This document shows positions 63,384 to 64,000 of a stretch of 64,000 nt of DNA, one piece after another. Under the pieces are notes generated by a model. That model did no database searches. It worked only from the letters and a program-made list of their open reading frames with translations, and had not been told where the DNA came from. Origin of the DNA: Crotophaga sulcirostris (Eukaryota > Chordata > Aves > Cuculiformes > Crotophagidae); contig VYZB01000219.1 of NCBI GenBank assembly GCA_013397455.1, forward strand, positions 77,533 through 141,532, written 5' to 3'. The translations under genes were made by a program, and so were the position numbers. Position 1 is the first letter of the stretch. The number at the start of each line of letters is the position of its first letter.

Positions 63384-64000
63384 TAGAATCATAGAATCGT
63401 TCAGTTGGAAAAGACCTTTGAGATCATCGAGTTCAACCGTACCTGTTTACCACTAAACCAGATCCCTGAGCGCCTCATCTACTTGTCTTTTAAATCCCTC
63501 CAGGGATGGGAACTCCACCACTTCCCTGGACAAATGTTCCAGTGCCTGAGAACTCTTGCGATGAAGAAATATTCCCTAATATCCAATCTAAATCTCCCCT
63601 GATGCAACTTGGGGCCATTTCCACTTGTCCCATCACTTGTTACTTGAGAGAAGAGCCCAGCACCCCCCTCACCACAACCTCTTTTCCAGGAGTTGCAGAG
63701 AGTGATGAGGTCTCCCCTCAGCCTCCTCTTCTCCAGACTAAACAGCCCCAGGTCCCTCAGACTCTCCCAGAACCCCTGTTCTCCAGACCCTTTCCCAGCT
63801 CCGTTCCCTTCTCTGGACATGCTGCAACCCCTCAATGTCCTTCTTGGAATGGGGACCAGAACTGAATCCAGTATGCGAGGTGTGGCCCCACAAGCACTGA
63901 GTCCAGGGGCACAATCCCTTCCCTGGTCCTGGTGACCACACTGTTTCTGATCCAAGCCAAGATGCATTGGCCTTCTTGACCACCTGGGCCACTGCTGGCT
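63384..64000 (-). mobile_element. CR1 running off the right edge
   Basis: Third copy of the GGAAAAGACCTTTGAGATCA subfamily in ARAP3, at least 617 bases, cut by the window end. Confidence 0.9.

Overview
The window is from a bird genome. It is dense with CR1 LINE copies, most of them 5'-truncated and many ending in the tail ATTCTATGATTCTATGA, in both orientations. The genes are intron-rich with standard GT/AG junctions, and the block of HDAC3, RELL2, FCHSD1 and ARAP3 has the same order and strands as in mammals (human 5q31). Minisatellites and GC-rich promoters suggest a gene-dense microchromosome; I cannot name the species.

Layout. 1-11.6 kb: CR1 copies and unassigned sequence. The only possible coding pieces are two candidate minus-strand exons (10280-10377; 8798-9100, the latter resembling the coiled-coil/FH1 junction of the formin DIAPH1, the neighbour expected here in mammals). 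11.65-26.6 kb: HDAC3, minus strand, exons 2-15 read base by base; exon 1 falls in or beside a 950-base assembly gap (25606-26555). 26.6-32.2 kb: a GC-rich promoter, minisatellites, an unassigned CpG-rich patch and the upstream region of RELL2. 32.2-44.4 kb: RELL2, plus strand, six coding exons, 380 residues. 44.4-51.4 kb: FCHSD1, minus strand, 19 coding exons, 684 residues, tail-to-tail with RELL2. 51.4-53.9 kb: FCHSD1 promoter and two unrelated tandem arrays. 54.45-56.9 kb: a two-exon protease-activated-receptor-type GPCR on the plus strand, the least expected gene here. 56.9-64 kb: 3' part of ARAP3, minus strand (end of RhoGAP, RA, last PH domain, tail), running off the right edge.

The genes do not form a pathway. 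HDAC3 is a nuclear deacetylase, RELL2 a small membrane adaptor, FCHSD1 a membrane-curvature F-BAR/SH3 protein, ARAP3 a PIP3-regulated Arf/Rho GAP, and the GPCR a probable protease sensor. All exon junctions given were checked for reading-frame continuity by hand. CR1 and repeat boundaries are good to roughly 10-30 bases. Family assignments rest on recognised protein sequence, not on a database search.
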